Source: Leptasterias polaris (lineage: Eukaryota; Echinodermata; Asteroidea; Forcipulatida; Asteriidae). From it: a DNA stretch of 64,000 nucleotides. The position numbers and the translations under genes were made by a program. The notes under the pieces were generated by a model. The model was not told where the DNA came from. It worked only from the letters and a program-made list of their open reading frames with translations, and did no database searches. Where the stretch lies: contig JAZGTN010000009.1 of assembly GCA_037783415.1 (NCBI GenBank), positions 310,001 to 374,000 of the forward strand. Direction: 5' to 3'. Positions 1 to 9,602 of the stretch are shown here, piece by piece; the stretch's first letter is position 1, and the number at the start of each line of letters is the position of its first letter.

Positions 1-3000
1 AAATAAATGAAAATAGGTTAAAGCTCCGGCATTAATTGTAATAAAATGGGCTATGTGTATGTATCGCGCGCACACCGAACTGAGGGTACCAGGCTTAAGA
101 CGGGCTGTGAAAAAGACTAGTTTCAGTCCATTTCCCCAGTTAAAAACTTGATATTATTTGATATCATTTAGGGCAGTAATATGGAGAGTCGTTTGTGACA
201 TTTTGGTAATTTTCTGACTGGAAATAAATAAATGAAAAATAAATGAAAATAGGTTAAAGCTCCGGCATTAATTGTATTAAAATGGGCTATGTGTATGTAT
301 CGCGCGCACACCGAACTGAGGGTACCAGGCTTAAGACGGGCTGTGAAAAAGACTAGTTTCAGTCCATTTCCCCAGTTAAAAACTTGATATTATTTGATAT
401 CATTTAGGGCAGTAATATGGAGAGTCGTTTGTGACATTTTGTTAATTTTCTGACTGGAAATAAATAAATGAAAAATAAATGAAAATAGGTTAAAGCTCCG
501 GCATTAATTGTATTAAAATGGGCTATGTGTATGTATCGCGCGCACACCGAACTGAGGGTACCAGGCTTAAGACGGGCTGTGAAAAAGACTAGTTTCAGTC
601 CATTTCCCCAGTTAAAAACTTGATATTATTTGATATCATTTAGGGCAGTAATATGGAGAGTCGTTTGTGACATTTTGGTAATTTTCTGACTGGAAATAAA
701 TAAATGAAAATAGGTTAAAGCTCCGGCATTAATTGTATTAAAATGGGCTATGTGTATGTATCGCGCGCACACCGAACTGAGGGTACCAGGCTTAAGACGG
801 GCTGTGAAAAAGACTAGTTTCAGTCCATTTCCCCAGTTAAAAACTTGATATTATTTGATATCATTTAGGGCAGTAATATGGAGAGTCGTTTGTGACATTT
901 TGGTAATTTTCTGACTGGAAATAAATAAATGAAAAATAAATGAAAATAGGTTAAAGCTCCGGCATTAATTGTATTAAAATGGGCTATGTGTATGTATCGC
1001 GCGCACACCGAACTGAGGGTACCAGGCTTAAGACGGGCTGTGAAAAAGACTAGTTTCAGTCCATTTCCCCAGTTAAAAACTTGATATTATTTGATATCAT
1101 TTAGGGCAGTAATATGGAGAGTCGTTTGTGACATTTTGGTAATTTTCTGACTGGAAATAAATAAATGAAAAATAAATGAAAATAGGTTAAAGCTCCGGCA
1201 TTAATTGTATTAAAATGGGCTATGTGTATGTATCGCGCGCACACCGAACTGAGGGTACCAGGCTTAAGACGGGCTGTGAAAAAGACTAGTTTCAGTCCAT
1301 TTCCCCAGTTAAAAACTTGATATTATTTGATATCATTTAGGGCAGTAATATGGAGAGTCGTTTGTGACATTTTGGTAATTTTCTGACTGGAAATAAATAA
1401 ATGAAAATAGGTTAAAGCTCCGGCATTAATTGTAATAAAATGGGCTATGTGTATGTATCGCGCGCACACCGAACTGAGGGTACCAGGCTTAAGACGGGCT
1501 GTGAAAAAGACTAGTTTCAGTCCATTTCCCCAGTTAAAAACTTGATATTATTTGATATCATTTAGGGCAGTAATATGGAGAGTCGTTTGTGACATTTTGG
1601 TAATTTTCTGACTGGAAATAAATAAATGAAAAATAAATGAAAATAGGTTAAAGCTCCGGCATTAATTTTATTAAAATGGGCTATGTGTATGTATCGCGCG
1701 CACACCGAACTGAGGGTACCAGGCTTAAGACGGGCTGTGAAAAAGACTAGTTTCAGTCCATTTCCCCAGTTAAAAACTTGATATTATTTGATATCATTTA
1801 GGGCAGTAATATGGAGAGTCGTTTGTGACATTTTGGTAATTTTCTGACTGGAAATAAATAAATGAAAATAGGTTAAAGCTCCGGCATTAATTGTAATAAA
1901 ATGGGCTATGTGTATGTATCGCGCGCACACCGAACTGAGGGTACCAGGCTTAAGACGGGCTGTGAAAAAGACTAGTTTCAGTCCATTTCCCCAGTTAAAA
2001 ACTTGATATTATTTGATATCATTTAGGGCAGTAATATGGAGAGTCGTTTGTGACATTTTGGTAATTTTCTGACTGGAAATAAATAAATGAAAAATAAATG
2101 AAAATAGGTTAAAGCTCCGGCATTAATTGTATTAAAATGGGCTATGTGTATGTATCGCGCGCACACCGAACTGAGGGTACCAGGCTTAAGACGGGCTGTG
2201 AAAAAGACTAGTTTCAGTCCATTTCCCCAGTTAAAAACTTGATATTATTTGATATCATTTAGGGCAGTAATATGGAGAGTCGTTTGTGACATTTTGGTAA
2301 TTTTCTGACTGGAAATAAATAAATGAAAAATAAATGAAAATAGGTTAAAGCTCCGGCATTAATTGTATTAAAATGGGCTATGTGTATGTATCGCGCGCAC
2401 ACCGAACTGAGGGTACCAGGCTTAAGACGGGCTGTGAAAAAGACTAGTTTCAGTCCATTTCCCCAGTTAAAAACTTGATATTATTTGATATCATTTAGGG
2501 CAGTAATATGGAGAGTCGTTTGTGACATTTTGGTAATTTTCTGACTGGAAATAAATAAATGAAAATAGGTTAAAGCTCCGGCATTAATTGTAATAAAATG
2601 GGCTATGTGTATGTATCGCGCGCACACCGAACTGAGGGTACCAGGCTTAAGACGGGCTGTGAAAAAGACTAGTTTCAGTCCATTTCCCCAGTTAAAAACT
2701 TGATATTATTTGATATCATTTAGGGCAGTAATATGGAGAGTCGTTTGTGACATTTTGGTAATTTTCTGACTGGAAATAAATAAATGAAAAATAAATGAAA
2801 ATAGGTTAAAGCTCCGGCATTAATTGTATTAAAATGGGCTATGTGTATGTATCGCGCGCACACCGAACTGAGGGTACCAGGCTTAAGACGGGCTGTGAAA
2901 AAGACTAGTTTCAGTCCATTTCCCCAGTTAAAAACTTGATATTATTTGATATCATTTAGGGCAGTAATATGGAGAGTCGTTTGTGACATTTTGGTAATTT

Positions 3001-3487
3001 TCTGACTGGAAATAAATAAATGAAAATAGGTTAAAGCTCCGGCATTAATTGTATTAAAATGGGCTATGTGTATGTATCGCGCGCACACCGAACTGAGGGT
3101 ACCAGGCTTAAGACGGGCTGTGAAAAAGACTAGTTTCAGTCCATTTCCCCAGTTAAAAACTTGATATTATTTGATTTCATTTAGGGCAGTAATATGGAGA
3201 GTCGTTTGTGACATTTTGGTAATTTTCTGACTGGAAATAAATAAATGAAAAATAAATGAAAATAGGTTAAAGCTCCGGCATTAATTGTATTAAAATGGGC
3301 TATGTGTATGTATCGCGCGCACACCGAACTGAGGGTACCAGGCTTAAGACGGGCTGTGAAAAAGACTAGTTTCAGTCCATTTCCCCAGTTAAAAACTTGA
3401 TATTATTTGATATCATTTAGGGCAGTAATATGGAGAGTCGTGAAAATAGGTTAAAGCTCCGGCATTAATTGTATTAAAATGGGCTAT
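1..3487. repeat. Satellite array, block I
   Basis: Head-to-tail monomers containing the landmarks AGGTTAAAGCTCCGGC, GAGGGTACCAGGCTTAAG and GGAGAGTCGTTTGTGAC. Measuring from one AGGTTAAAG to the next gives units of 236 or 225 bp; the difference is an 11-bp duplication of the AAATGAAAAAT stretch. The successive lengths are 236, 236, 225, 236, 236, 225, 236, 225, 236, 236, 225, 236, 225, 236 and then a short 184-bp unit. Monomers are nearly identical, which points to recent amplification or homogenisation. The array starts before the window. All open frames in it are short and stop in every unit, so I treat it as non-coding. The block ends where the Ngaro-like element interrupts a monomer after GGGCTAT. 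Confidence 0.97.
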
Positions 3488-3489
3488 CC

Positions 3490-3743
3490 CAAGAAAACAA
3501 GTTATCACACGGACTGCTCAAACAAAAGTGACTGTCTTTGCCATGTGGATAATGGATCCAGAGGGGGACGCTGCCCGCCTGCCGTAAAACAAATAACAGA
3601 CCAATGGAATGTTAATTGTACCACATGGTCAGTTAATGGCACCAACTTCCGACCGCGAAGCCGAATATGCCCCCCGGCAACCCCCAGCTTGTCTAGTAGT
3701 AATAAATTATTTTAGGCTCAAAGAATTGGCCTAAAATCTATTA
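3490..3743 (-). repeat. Ngaro terminal direct repeat, 3' copy (A2)
   Basis: This 254-bp segment is repeated at 8018-8271 in the same orientation with one difference seen (GCCTGCCG here, GCCAGCCG there). On the minus strand it starts TAATAGATTTTAGGCC and ends TTTTCTTG. An open frame of about 70 codons runs across both copies on the plus strand, but this follows from the repeats being identical and I do not regard it as a gene. Confidence 0.9.
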
Positions 3744-3862
3744 TTACCACATACGACAAATATAGACACATGGCGTTTGTACTGTGTGGCTTGAGCAGCC
3801 CTTTTATTGTATGGGATCTCCGGCAGTAATTTAATCCGCGAGATCTTAAACATTAACAAAAA
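3744..3862. other. 3' non-coding part of the Ngaro element
   Basis: About 120 bp between the 54/53-bp array and the outer repeat. It contains no ORF and no inverted repeat that I can support. A B1-type split repeat would be expected here, but I find no second copy of this sequence outside the A2 repeat. Confidence 0.4.
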
Positions 3863-4270
3863 TGATTTCCGGTATTAATCCAATCCGCGAAATCTCATAC
3901 AAATGGTTATCAAATCTGATTTCCGGTAGTAGTCCAACCCGCGAAATCTCATACCATTATTATCAAAACTGATTTCCGGTAGTAGTCCAACCCGCGAAAT
4001 CTCATACAAATGGTTATCAAAATTGATTTCCTGTAGTAGTCCAACCCGCGAAATCTCATACCATTATTATCAAAACTGATTTCCGGTAGTAGTCCAACCC
4101 GCGAAATCTCATACAAATGGTTATCAAAACTGATTTCCGGTAGTAGTCCAACCCGCGAAATCTCATACAATTATTATCAAAACTGATTTCCGGTAGTAGT
4201 CCAACCCGCGAAATCTCATACAAATGGTTATCAAAACTGATTTCCGGTAGTAGTCCAACCCGCGAAATCA
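3863..4270 (-). repeat. 54/53-bp tandem array inside the Ngaro element
   Basis: Eight units start with TGATTTCCGG at 3863, 3917, 3970, 4024, 4077, 4131, 4184 and 4238 (one reads TTCCTG). The spacing alternates exactly 54, 53, 54, 53, 54, 53, 54. The two forms differ in the stretch after CTCATAC (an AAATGG form against a shorter TTAT form). The true period is therefore a 107-bp dimer, a small higher-order repeat. Long minus-strand frames cross the array only because of its periodicity. Confidence 0.93.
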
Positions 4271-4559
4271 TCATTTAATAAATGCAAGGGGAAGAGTTAA
4301 ATAACATCTCAAATGGCATACGCCGGGTTGCATGTTAATCAAATCAAATACCACACCACAGTGGTAGCAGGTCAATGGCAGAATAAGTTTCAAAGCTAAA
4401 TTTGCCAACAGGTATAGAACAACAAAATAAGAGCAAATGCTTCAGAAAGTACTAATTTAAAAATACACCCGAGGACTATGAAGGTGTACACAATGAAATT
4501 CCGCCAAACGGTCATTATGGAATAATGACCGCCGCCACAATAGCCTCGTCGTGAATTTA

Positions 4560-5123
4560 TCAAATAGTGGAATAGTGCGATACCAGTGCAACACAAATAT
4601 AATCAAGTAAACATTTAGCCGACTTATCCGTTAGGTTGATTCCATCCTGCACGAACAGTTCGGGTTTGTCCCAGACAATTTGTGGATGGGCAATTAACCC
4701 CCCAAGAGCAGCACGAAACAGGCCACCAACTATGCGGTTAATGGCCCGCCGTGTCCGCTCCACCTTATTTTGATTATATGCACCCATATAATGGATACGG
4801 GGGAAAATACTTGACCAAAACAACACCGCGTTAGGAAGCAATTGCCTAGTGTAGCACAGTATACGTTGTATGTTAAGTAGTATGCCCTTTTCGGGCAGGC
4901 GGCCGAGGTCGTTCGACCCCACGTGCAAGATACAAACATCCGGGGTTTGGTTGGCTGTAGCCCATGTCTCATGAAGAAAGTCATTGAATTGTGACAGGCA
5001 CAGACCACGCCTTCCATAGTAGCGAACTTCAAACTCCCGAAGGCAAGCTTCATCACCGCACCTCGCCGCCGGCCGGGACATCCAGTGCACCATTGAATCA
5101 CCAATGACCCACACCACGGGCAC
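4560..5123 (-). CDS. SGNH/GDSL-type hydrolase of the Ngaro element
   Basis: 187-residue ORF. Block I is GDS at residues 8-10 (nucleophile Ser10), a Gly-containing block II lies near residue 40 (YYGRRG), and block III is GSND at 69-72. Block V, normally D-x-x-H, reads DGIN at 160-163, so the catalytic His is Asn (codon AAC). Extra hydrolase ORFs of the SGNH type are known from metazoan Ngaro elements; their role in transposition is not established. The position downstream of the recombinase remnant and the shared strand support element origin. The frame is otherwise intact. Without the His the protein may be inactive as an esterase, or this copy may be decaying. Confidence 0.8.
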   Translation of the reverse strand: MPVVWVIGDSMVHWMSRPAARCGDEACLREFEVRYYGRRGLCLSQFNDFLHETWATANQTPDVCILHVGSNDLGRLPEKGILLNIQRILCYTRQLLPNAVLFWSSIFPRIHYMGAYNQNKVERTRRAINRIVGGLFRAALGGLIAHPQIVWDKPELFVQDGINLTDKSAKCLLDYICVALVSHYSTI

Positions 5124-5211
5124 ACCGTGACGTACGGTCGCTCAAAAATAAACAGAAACAAAGGAAAGGGTGTTAGTTTGTCAATATCAACTGATATTAA
5201 TGGTACATGAA

Positions 5212-5443
5212 TCATACAATAAAGTCAGGTGCAATACGAATGTATTGTCTGTAAACATTGGATTTCCAACGTCCCATATAACTAACAAAATGCAATAAAT
5301 TGAACAAGGGACTGCAGAGACGGGGAAGTTGTATTATTGAAGACATGATTTGAGCAAAACCACTGGAAAAAATGCTAGGCCCTTTGGTAATGCAAGTGCG
5401 AGCGGAGGGCCAATAAATGGTGCAACAAGCCCTGTACCTCTAA
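5212..5443 (-). pseudogene. Tyrosine recombinase remnant with large internal deletion
   Basis: The minus strand first reads LEVQGLLHHLLALRS followed by HFFQWFCSNHVF and SLQSLVQFIAFC, interrupted by two TAG codons. This resembles the N-terminal SAM-like core-binding domain of DIRS/Ngaro recombinases. It then jumps at about 5280-5290 to MGRWKSNVYRQYIRIAP and a stop, which is the typical extreme C-terminus of these enzymes. Everything between, including the catalytic Arg, the His-x-x-Arg box and probably most of the fold, is missing. The copy cannot make its own recombinase. Confidence 0.75.
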
Positions 5444-7083
5444 CTGAAGTCGTCCCAGAGGTTGCTGGATAAGGGAGTCATAACGGGGTCTGCCCCGGGA
5501 TCCAACAGGCGAAAACGTTTCATCTGAAAACGGGAAAGAGCATCGGCAATAGAATTATCAACACCAGGTACATGATGCCTTGAAGTGAATGTTGAATTCC
5601 AGACAAAGCAAAACCATTGAACGAACCAATTTCATGATCTTAGGACAATGTGACGTCTGCCGATTGATAATAGACACAACAGCCTCATTATCACACCAAA
5701 AATGTACCCTGTTATTCCGCAAGGCGGGACTCCATATTAAAACGCAGAGCAAGTGTAATATAGGTATAGGGAACAGCTCAAGAAATGCTATGGACAATTT
5801 CAATGAACGAATCGCATCTGGCCAACGGCCTTGCGACCAACTGCCACCCCCGTAGCCTAGTTCTGCTGAAGCATCCGTTAAATGAAAGTTACCATTAGAC
5901 ATCCAAATATCGGGTGGAAACATAACTGAACCATTAAATCGTAACAAATTTTTCTAGCCCCTGCTGTAACACGAATGCGATGATGTGGCTTAGAAACACC
6001 CCGTGTCATATAAAATAAGCGCCTCAGAAAAGCACGACCTGGCCGTACTGCCCTACACACAAAATTCAAACTTCCTAACAAAGATTGGAGATCACGGAGT
6101 GTGACCTTCTTCCTAACCAACACACTGTCCAGTTTAACCTGCAAGGCCTCTAGTTTGCCCGGAGGCACCGTAACTTCCTGAGATATTGTATTAATTGACA
6201 AGCCAAGTAAAGTTAATGTAGTTGTCGGCCCCTCAGTTTTCTCAACCGCCAAAGGCACCCCGAATTCCTTGCAAACGACTTTAAATGACTGCAGGGCACG
6301 CTCACACTCGTGAGTTGCCTGCTTACCAACGAAGAGAAAATCATCAAGATAATGCAAAATGTTGGGGGTAACAGCGACTTTGCGGGCACTGTACTCAAGG
6401 AATGTGCTAAAACGTTTAAATGTGGCACAAGAATTAGAACAACCCATTGGCATACATTTGTCGAAATAGAAGTGGCCATCAAGAGTGAAACCTAGCAAAT
6501 TAAAATCATCAGGGTGAACCGGAAGCAAGCGAAACGCCGATTTGATATCAGATTTGGCCATAAGAGCCCCAGGACCCAAAATAGTCACCATGGCAACGGC
6601 ATCATCAAAACTAGCATAGGTGACTGACGTTAAAGATTGATCAATGTGATCATTAACTGAATCCCCCAGCGGCGAAGAAAGGTTATGAATCAGGCGAAAT
6701 TCTCCAGGCACTTGCTTTGGTACAAGACCAATTGGGGAAATACGGAGGACCGGCAAAGGAGGATCTAAAAATGGGCCAGCCACCCGGCCAAGTTCAACTT
6801 CCCGGTCAACCTTCTGCCTAACCATGGAAGGATTGTCAATAATAGAAGTCAAATTACGAGCCAGTGAACCGACCCGAGGACCAACGTAACCAAGCCTAAA
6901 GTCATAAGAAAAACCATGCAAGAAGATGTGAGAATCAAATTTGTTAGGATATGTATGCAAAAACGGAAGCAACTTATTCACCATTGCGTTCGTGCTGCTG
7001 AAAGGCGCCATTGTTTCCGTAGGGACGAAAATTATGTGGCTGTACCGGCGCACCAACCAAAGTGAGCCATAACTCTGCGTCAA
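5440..7083 (-). pseudogene. Ngaro RT/RNase H polyprotein, frameshifted
   Basis: The first 401 codons (7083-5878) hold the reverse transcriptase: an LxPVHPDD region preceded by SDIKSAF, the MPMGCSNS box, and the catalytic YLDD of YLDDFLFVG. The frame is lost near 5920-5940. RNase H continues in another frame (HLTDASAELGYGG with the catalytic Asp, then HFWCDNEAVV) until about 5575. There a second shift moves into HHVPGVDNSIADALSRFQ and a stop at 5440. The N-terminus overlaps the end of the gag-like ORF by about 110 bp in a different frame, which is normal for this class and suggests recoding or internal initiation. The RT core is well kept; the two shifts probably inactivate this copy. Confidence 0.88.
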
Positions 7084-7816
7084 TGGTAGCCCAAGAGCGG
7101 GATGGCATACGGGCTTGCCTCAATCTAAAATTGATGTCGTATTCGCGCCAGCCAAAGCCCGTACGCCTATTGGCAGCAGAGCGCACAATATCGGCATATT
7201 TCAGCAAATAGCGTGCTTGCTCAGGGTGCCGCTTGAGAAAAATGGAGGCAAAAATTAAAAACGCCGATGTCCATTGCTCAATGGACGTTACACGCCGTGG
7301 CTGCTTATGCGGCCTAAGTTGCCAAGCGGGAGACTCTTGGGAGCCGACCATAAAAATACTATTAATACAATCATTACTAGAATTGCCCGGAACCGGCCTC
7401 AACAAGGAACCAAATTCAACGAACTCCCCTTTCCAAATTTTCTCTTGTACCGAAATAGGCACTTCAGCACCAAGCTCATCACACACGCTCAGCAATGGGG
7501 ATTGAGTAACCCCTACCGTTGCCGCGTTAACCGCGGTGAAAACTGGGGCTGCAAAATTTGGGCCAGGAGAATTTAAAACAGCATTGAACTCACCTATCCC
7601 AGAATAAGCCGATAATGCGGAGGCGGACACCGTAACTGGATGTCCCGATGCAGCAGGCTCCACGTCTGCCACCGGAGTGGGGGCCGAGGATGAGGCCGTC
7701 ACAGAACCCGCCTTGTTGGCCGTCGAAGAACGCCCCGATGAGCCGCGTTTCGGGCGCTTAGATCCACTCGCCCCAGTAGATTTGGGGGTGTCAGGGGTAC
7801 GTTTCGTCCGCGGCAT
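6974..7816 (-). CDS. Gag-like ORF1 of the Ngaro element
   Basis: I chose the ATG at 7816, giving about 280 residues that start MPRTKRTPDTPKSTGASG. The frame is open to 7927, but those upstream codons come from a short tandem repeat and look non-coding. The N-terminus is a basic, Ser/Thr/Pro/Ala-rich low-complexity stretch. The C-terminal half contains WTSAFLIFASIFLKRHPEQ and NRRTGFGWREYDINFRL, similar in style to the ORF1/gag proteins of DIRS/Ngaro elements (roughly WxxAFxxFxxIxxxxxP...GxxWxxYDxxFR). No zinc knuckle is seen. It ends inside the start of the RT frame. Confidence 0.72.
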   Translation of the reverse strand: MPRTKRTPDTPKSTGASGSKRPKRGSSGRSSTANKAGSVTASSSAPTPVADVEPAASGHPVTVSASALSAYSGIGEFNAVLNSPGPNFAAPVFTAVNAATVGVTQSPLLSVCDELGAEVPISVQEKIWKGEFVEFGSLLRPVPGNSSNDCINSIFMVGSQESPAWQLRPHKQPRRVTSIEQWTSAFLIFASIFLKRHPEQARYLLKYADIVRSAANRRTGFGWREYDINFRLRQARMPSRSWATIDAELWLTLVGAPVQPHNFRPYGNNGAFQQHERNGE

Positions 7817-8017
7817 CCTCGAACCAATAAAGTGGAAGGCAGAGGTAGCAAAAACAACCAACGAAACTCCAAATAACAGCGAACAAAGATGAAGGATAAC
7901 AACCAACGAAACTCCAAATAACAGCAAACAAAGATGAAGGAATTAAAAAATGAATAAAACTGAAATACCTAAGCACAAGAAAACGAGTAAATTTAACAAA
8001 ACTGAATTTCTTAAGCA
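7817..8017 (-). promoter_or_regulatory. Leader of the Ngaro element with short tandem repeats
   Basis: This lies between the 5' repeat and the gag-like ATG. It contains a roughly 45-bp direct repeat (near 7855-7895 and 7901-7940, sharing CCAACGAAACTCCAAATAAC) and a roughly 42-bp repeat around TTAAGCACAAGAAAAC / CTAAGCACAAGAAAAC. No TATA box can be assigned with confidence. I infer a 5' leader from position only. Confidence 0.4.
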
Positions 8018-8271
8018 CAAGAAAACAAGTTATCACACGGACTGCTCAAACAAAAGTGACTGTCTTTGCCATGTGGATAATGGATCCAGAGGGGGACGCT
8101 GCCCGCCAGCCGTAAAACAAATAACAGACCAATGGAATGTTAATTGTACCACATGGTCAGTTAATGGCACCAACTTCCGACCGCGAAGCCGAATATGCCC
8201 CCCGGCAACCCCCAGCTTGTCTAGTAGTAATAAATTATTTTAGGCTCAAAGAATTGGCCTAAAATCTATTA
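8018..8271 (-). repeat. Ngaro terminal direct repeat, 5' copy (A1)
   Basis: Copy of 3490-3743. By position it is the upstream repeat of the minus-strand element and would hold the promoter in this class. Satellite resumes at its outer edge in the same monomer phase at which it was interrupted on the left. The 16 bases TATTAAAATGGGCTAT occur at both borders (3472-3487 and 8267-8282), although TATTA may belong to the element itself. Confidence 0.9.
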
Positions 8272-9602
8272 AAATGGGCTATGTGTATGTATCGCGCGCA
8301 CACCGAACTGAGGGTACCAGGCTTAAGACGGGCTGTGAAAAAGACTAGTTTCAGTCCATTTCCCCAGTTAAAAACTTGATATTATTTGATATCATTTAGG
8401 GCAGTAATATGGAGAGTCGTTTGTGACACTTTGGTAATTTTCTGACTGGAAATAAATAAATGAATAATAAATGAAAATAGGTTAAAGCTCCGGCATTAAT
8501 TGTATTAAAATGGACTATGTGTATGTATCGCGCGCACACCGAACTGAGGGTACCAGGCTTAAGACGGGCTGTGAAAAAGACTAGTTTCAGTCCATTTCCC
8601 CAGTTAAAAACTTGATATTATTTTATATCATTTAGGGCAGTAATATGGAGAGTCGTTTGTGACATTTTGGTAATTTTCTGACTGGAAATAAATAAATGAA
8701 AATAGGTTAAAGCTCCGGCATTAATTGTATTAAAATGGGCTATTTGTATGTATCGCGCGCACACCGAACTGAGGGTACCAGGCTTAAGACGGGCTGTGAA
8801 AAAGACTAGTTTCAGTCCATTTCCCCGGTTAAAAACTTGATATTATTTTATATCATTTAGGGCAGTAATATGGAGAGTCGTTTGTGACATTTTTGTATTT
8901 TTCTGACTGGAAATAAATAAATGAAAATAGGTTAAAGCTCCGGCATTAATTGTATTAAAATGGGTTATTTGTATGTATCGCGCGCACACCGAATTAAGGG
9001 TACCAGACTTAAGACGGGCTGTGAAAAAGACTAGTTTCAGTCCATTTCCCCAGTTAAAAACTTGATATTATTTGATATCATTTAGGGCAGTAATATGGAG
9101 AGTCGTTTGTGACATTTTGGTAATTTTCTGACTGGAAATAAATAAATGAAAATAGGTTAAAGCTCCGGCATTAATTGTATTAAAATGGGCTATTTGTATG
9201 TATCGCGCGCACACCGAACTGAGGGTACCAGGCTTAAGACGGGCTGTGAAAAAGACTAGTTTCAGTCCATTTCCCCGGTTAAAAACTTGATATTATTTTA
9301 TATCATTTAGGGCAGTAATATGGAGAGTCGTTTGTGACATTTTGGTAATTTTCTGACTGGAAATAAATAAATGAAAATAGGTTAAAGCTCCGGCATTAAT
9401 TGTATTAAAATGGGCTGTTTGTATGTATCGTGCGCACACCGAATTAAGGGTACCAGGCTTAAGACGGGCTGTGAAAAAGACTAGTTTCAGTCCATTTCCC
9501 CAGTTAAAAACTTGATATTATTTTATATCATTTAGGGCAGTAATATGGAGAGTCGTTTGTGACACTTTGGTAATTTTCTGACTGGAAATAAATAAATGAA
9601 AA

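Larger units (their letters stand above)
3488..8271 (-). mobile_element. Ngaro-type tyrosine-recombinase retrotransposon, defective copy
   Basis: An element of about 4.8 kb inserted in the satellite and read on the minus strand. The order is 254-bp terminal repeat, gag-like ORF, RT/RNase H, remnant tyrosine recombinase, SGNH hydrolase, 54/53-bp tandem array, second 254-bp repeat. Direct repeats, a DIRS-type RT ending in a VPGVDNSIADALSRFQ motif, and a downstream recombinase followed by a hydrolase fit the Ngaro group as known from echinoderms and fish. The internal coding parts are broken (two frameshifts in RT/RNase H, most of the recombinase deleted), yet the terminal repeats differ at a single base I could find. 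The second half of the split repeat (B1/B2) expected for Ngaro was not found; the outer repeat abuts satellite directly. Confidence 0.85.

Noticed and set aside
1..3487. CRISPR-like appearance of the regular repeats
   Set aside because: Units are over 220 bp with no unique spacers, in a eukaryotic context. It is a satellite.
4396..5215. Additional frames overlapping the SGNH hydrolase (4396-4596, 4730-5215)
   Set aside because: Out-of-frame overlaps with no motif; the SGNH blocks are all in the 4560-5123 frame.
3479..8243. Similar 70-residue Cys-containing frames in the two 254-bp Ngaro repeats (3479-3715 and 7950-8243)
   Set aside because: Identity follows from the repeats being near-identical direct repeats. 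They lie on the strand opposite to all element genes, with different upstream sequence, and show no known domain.
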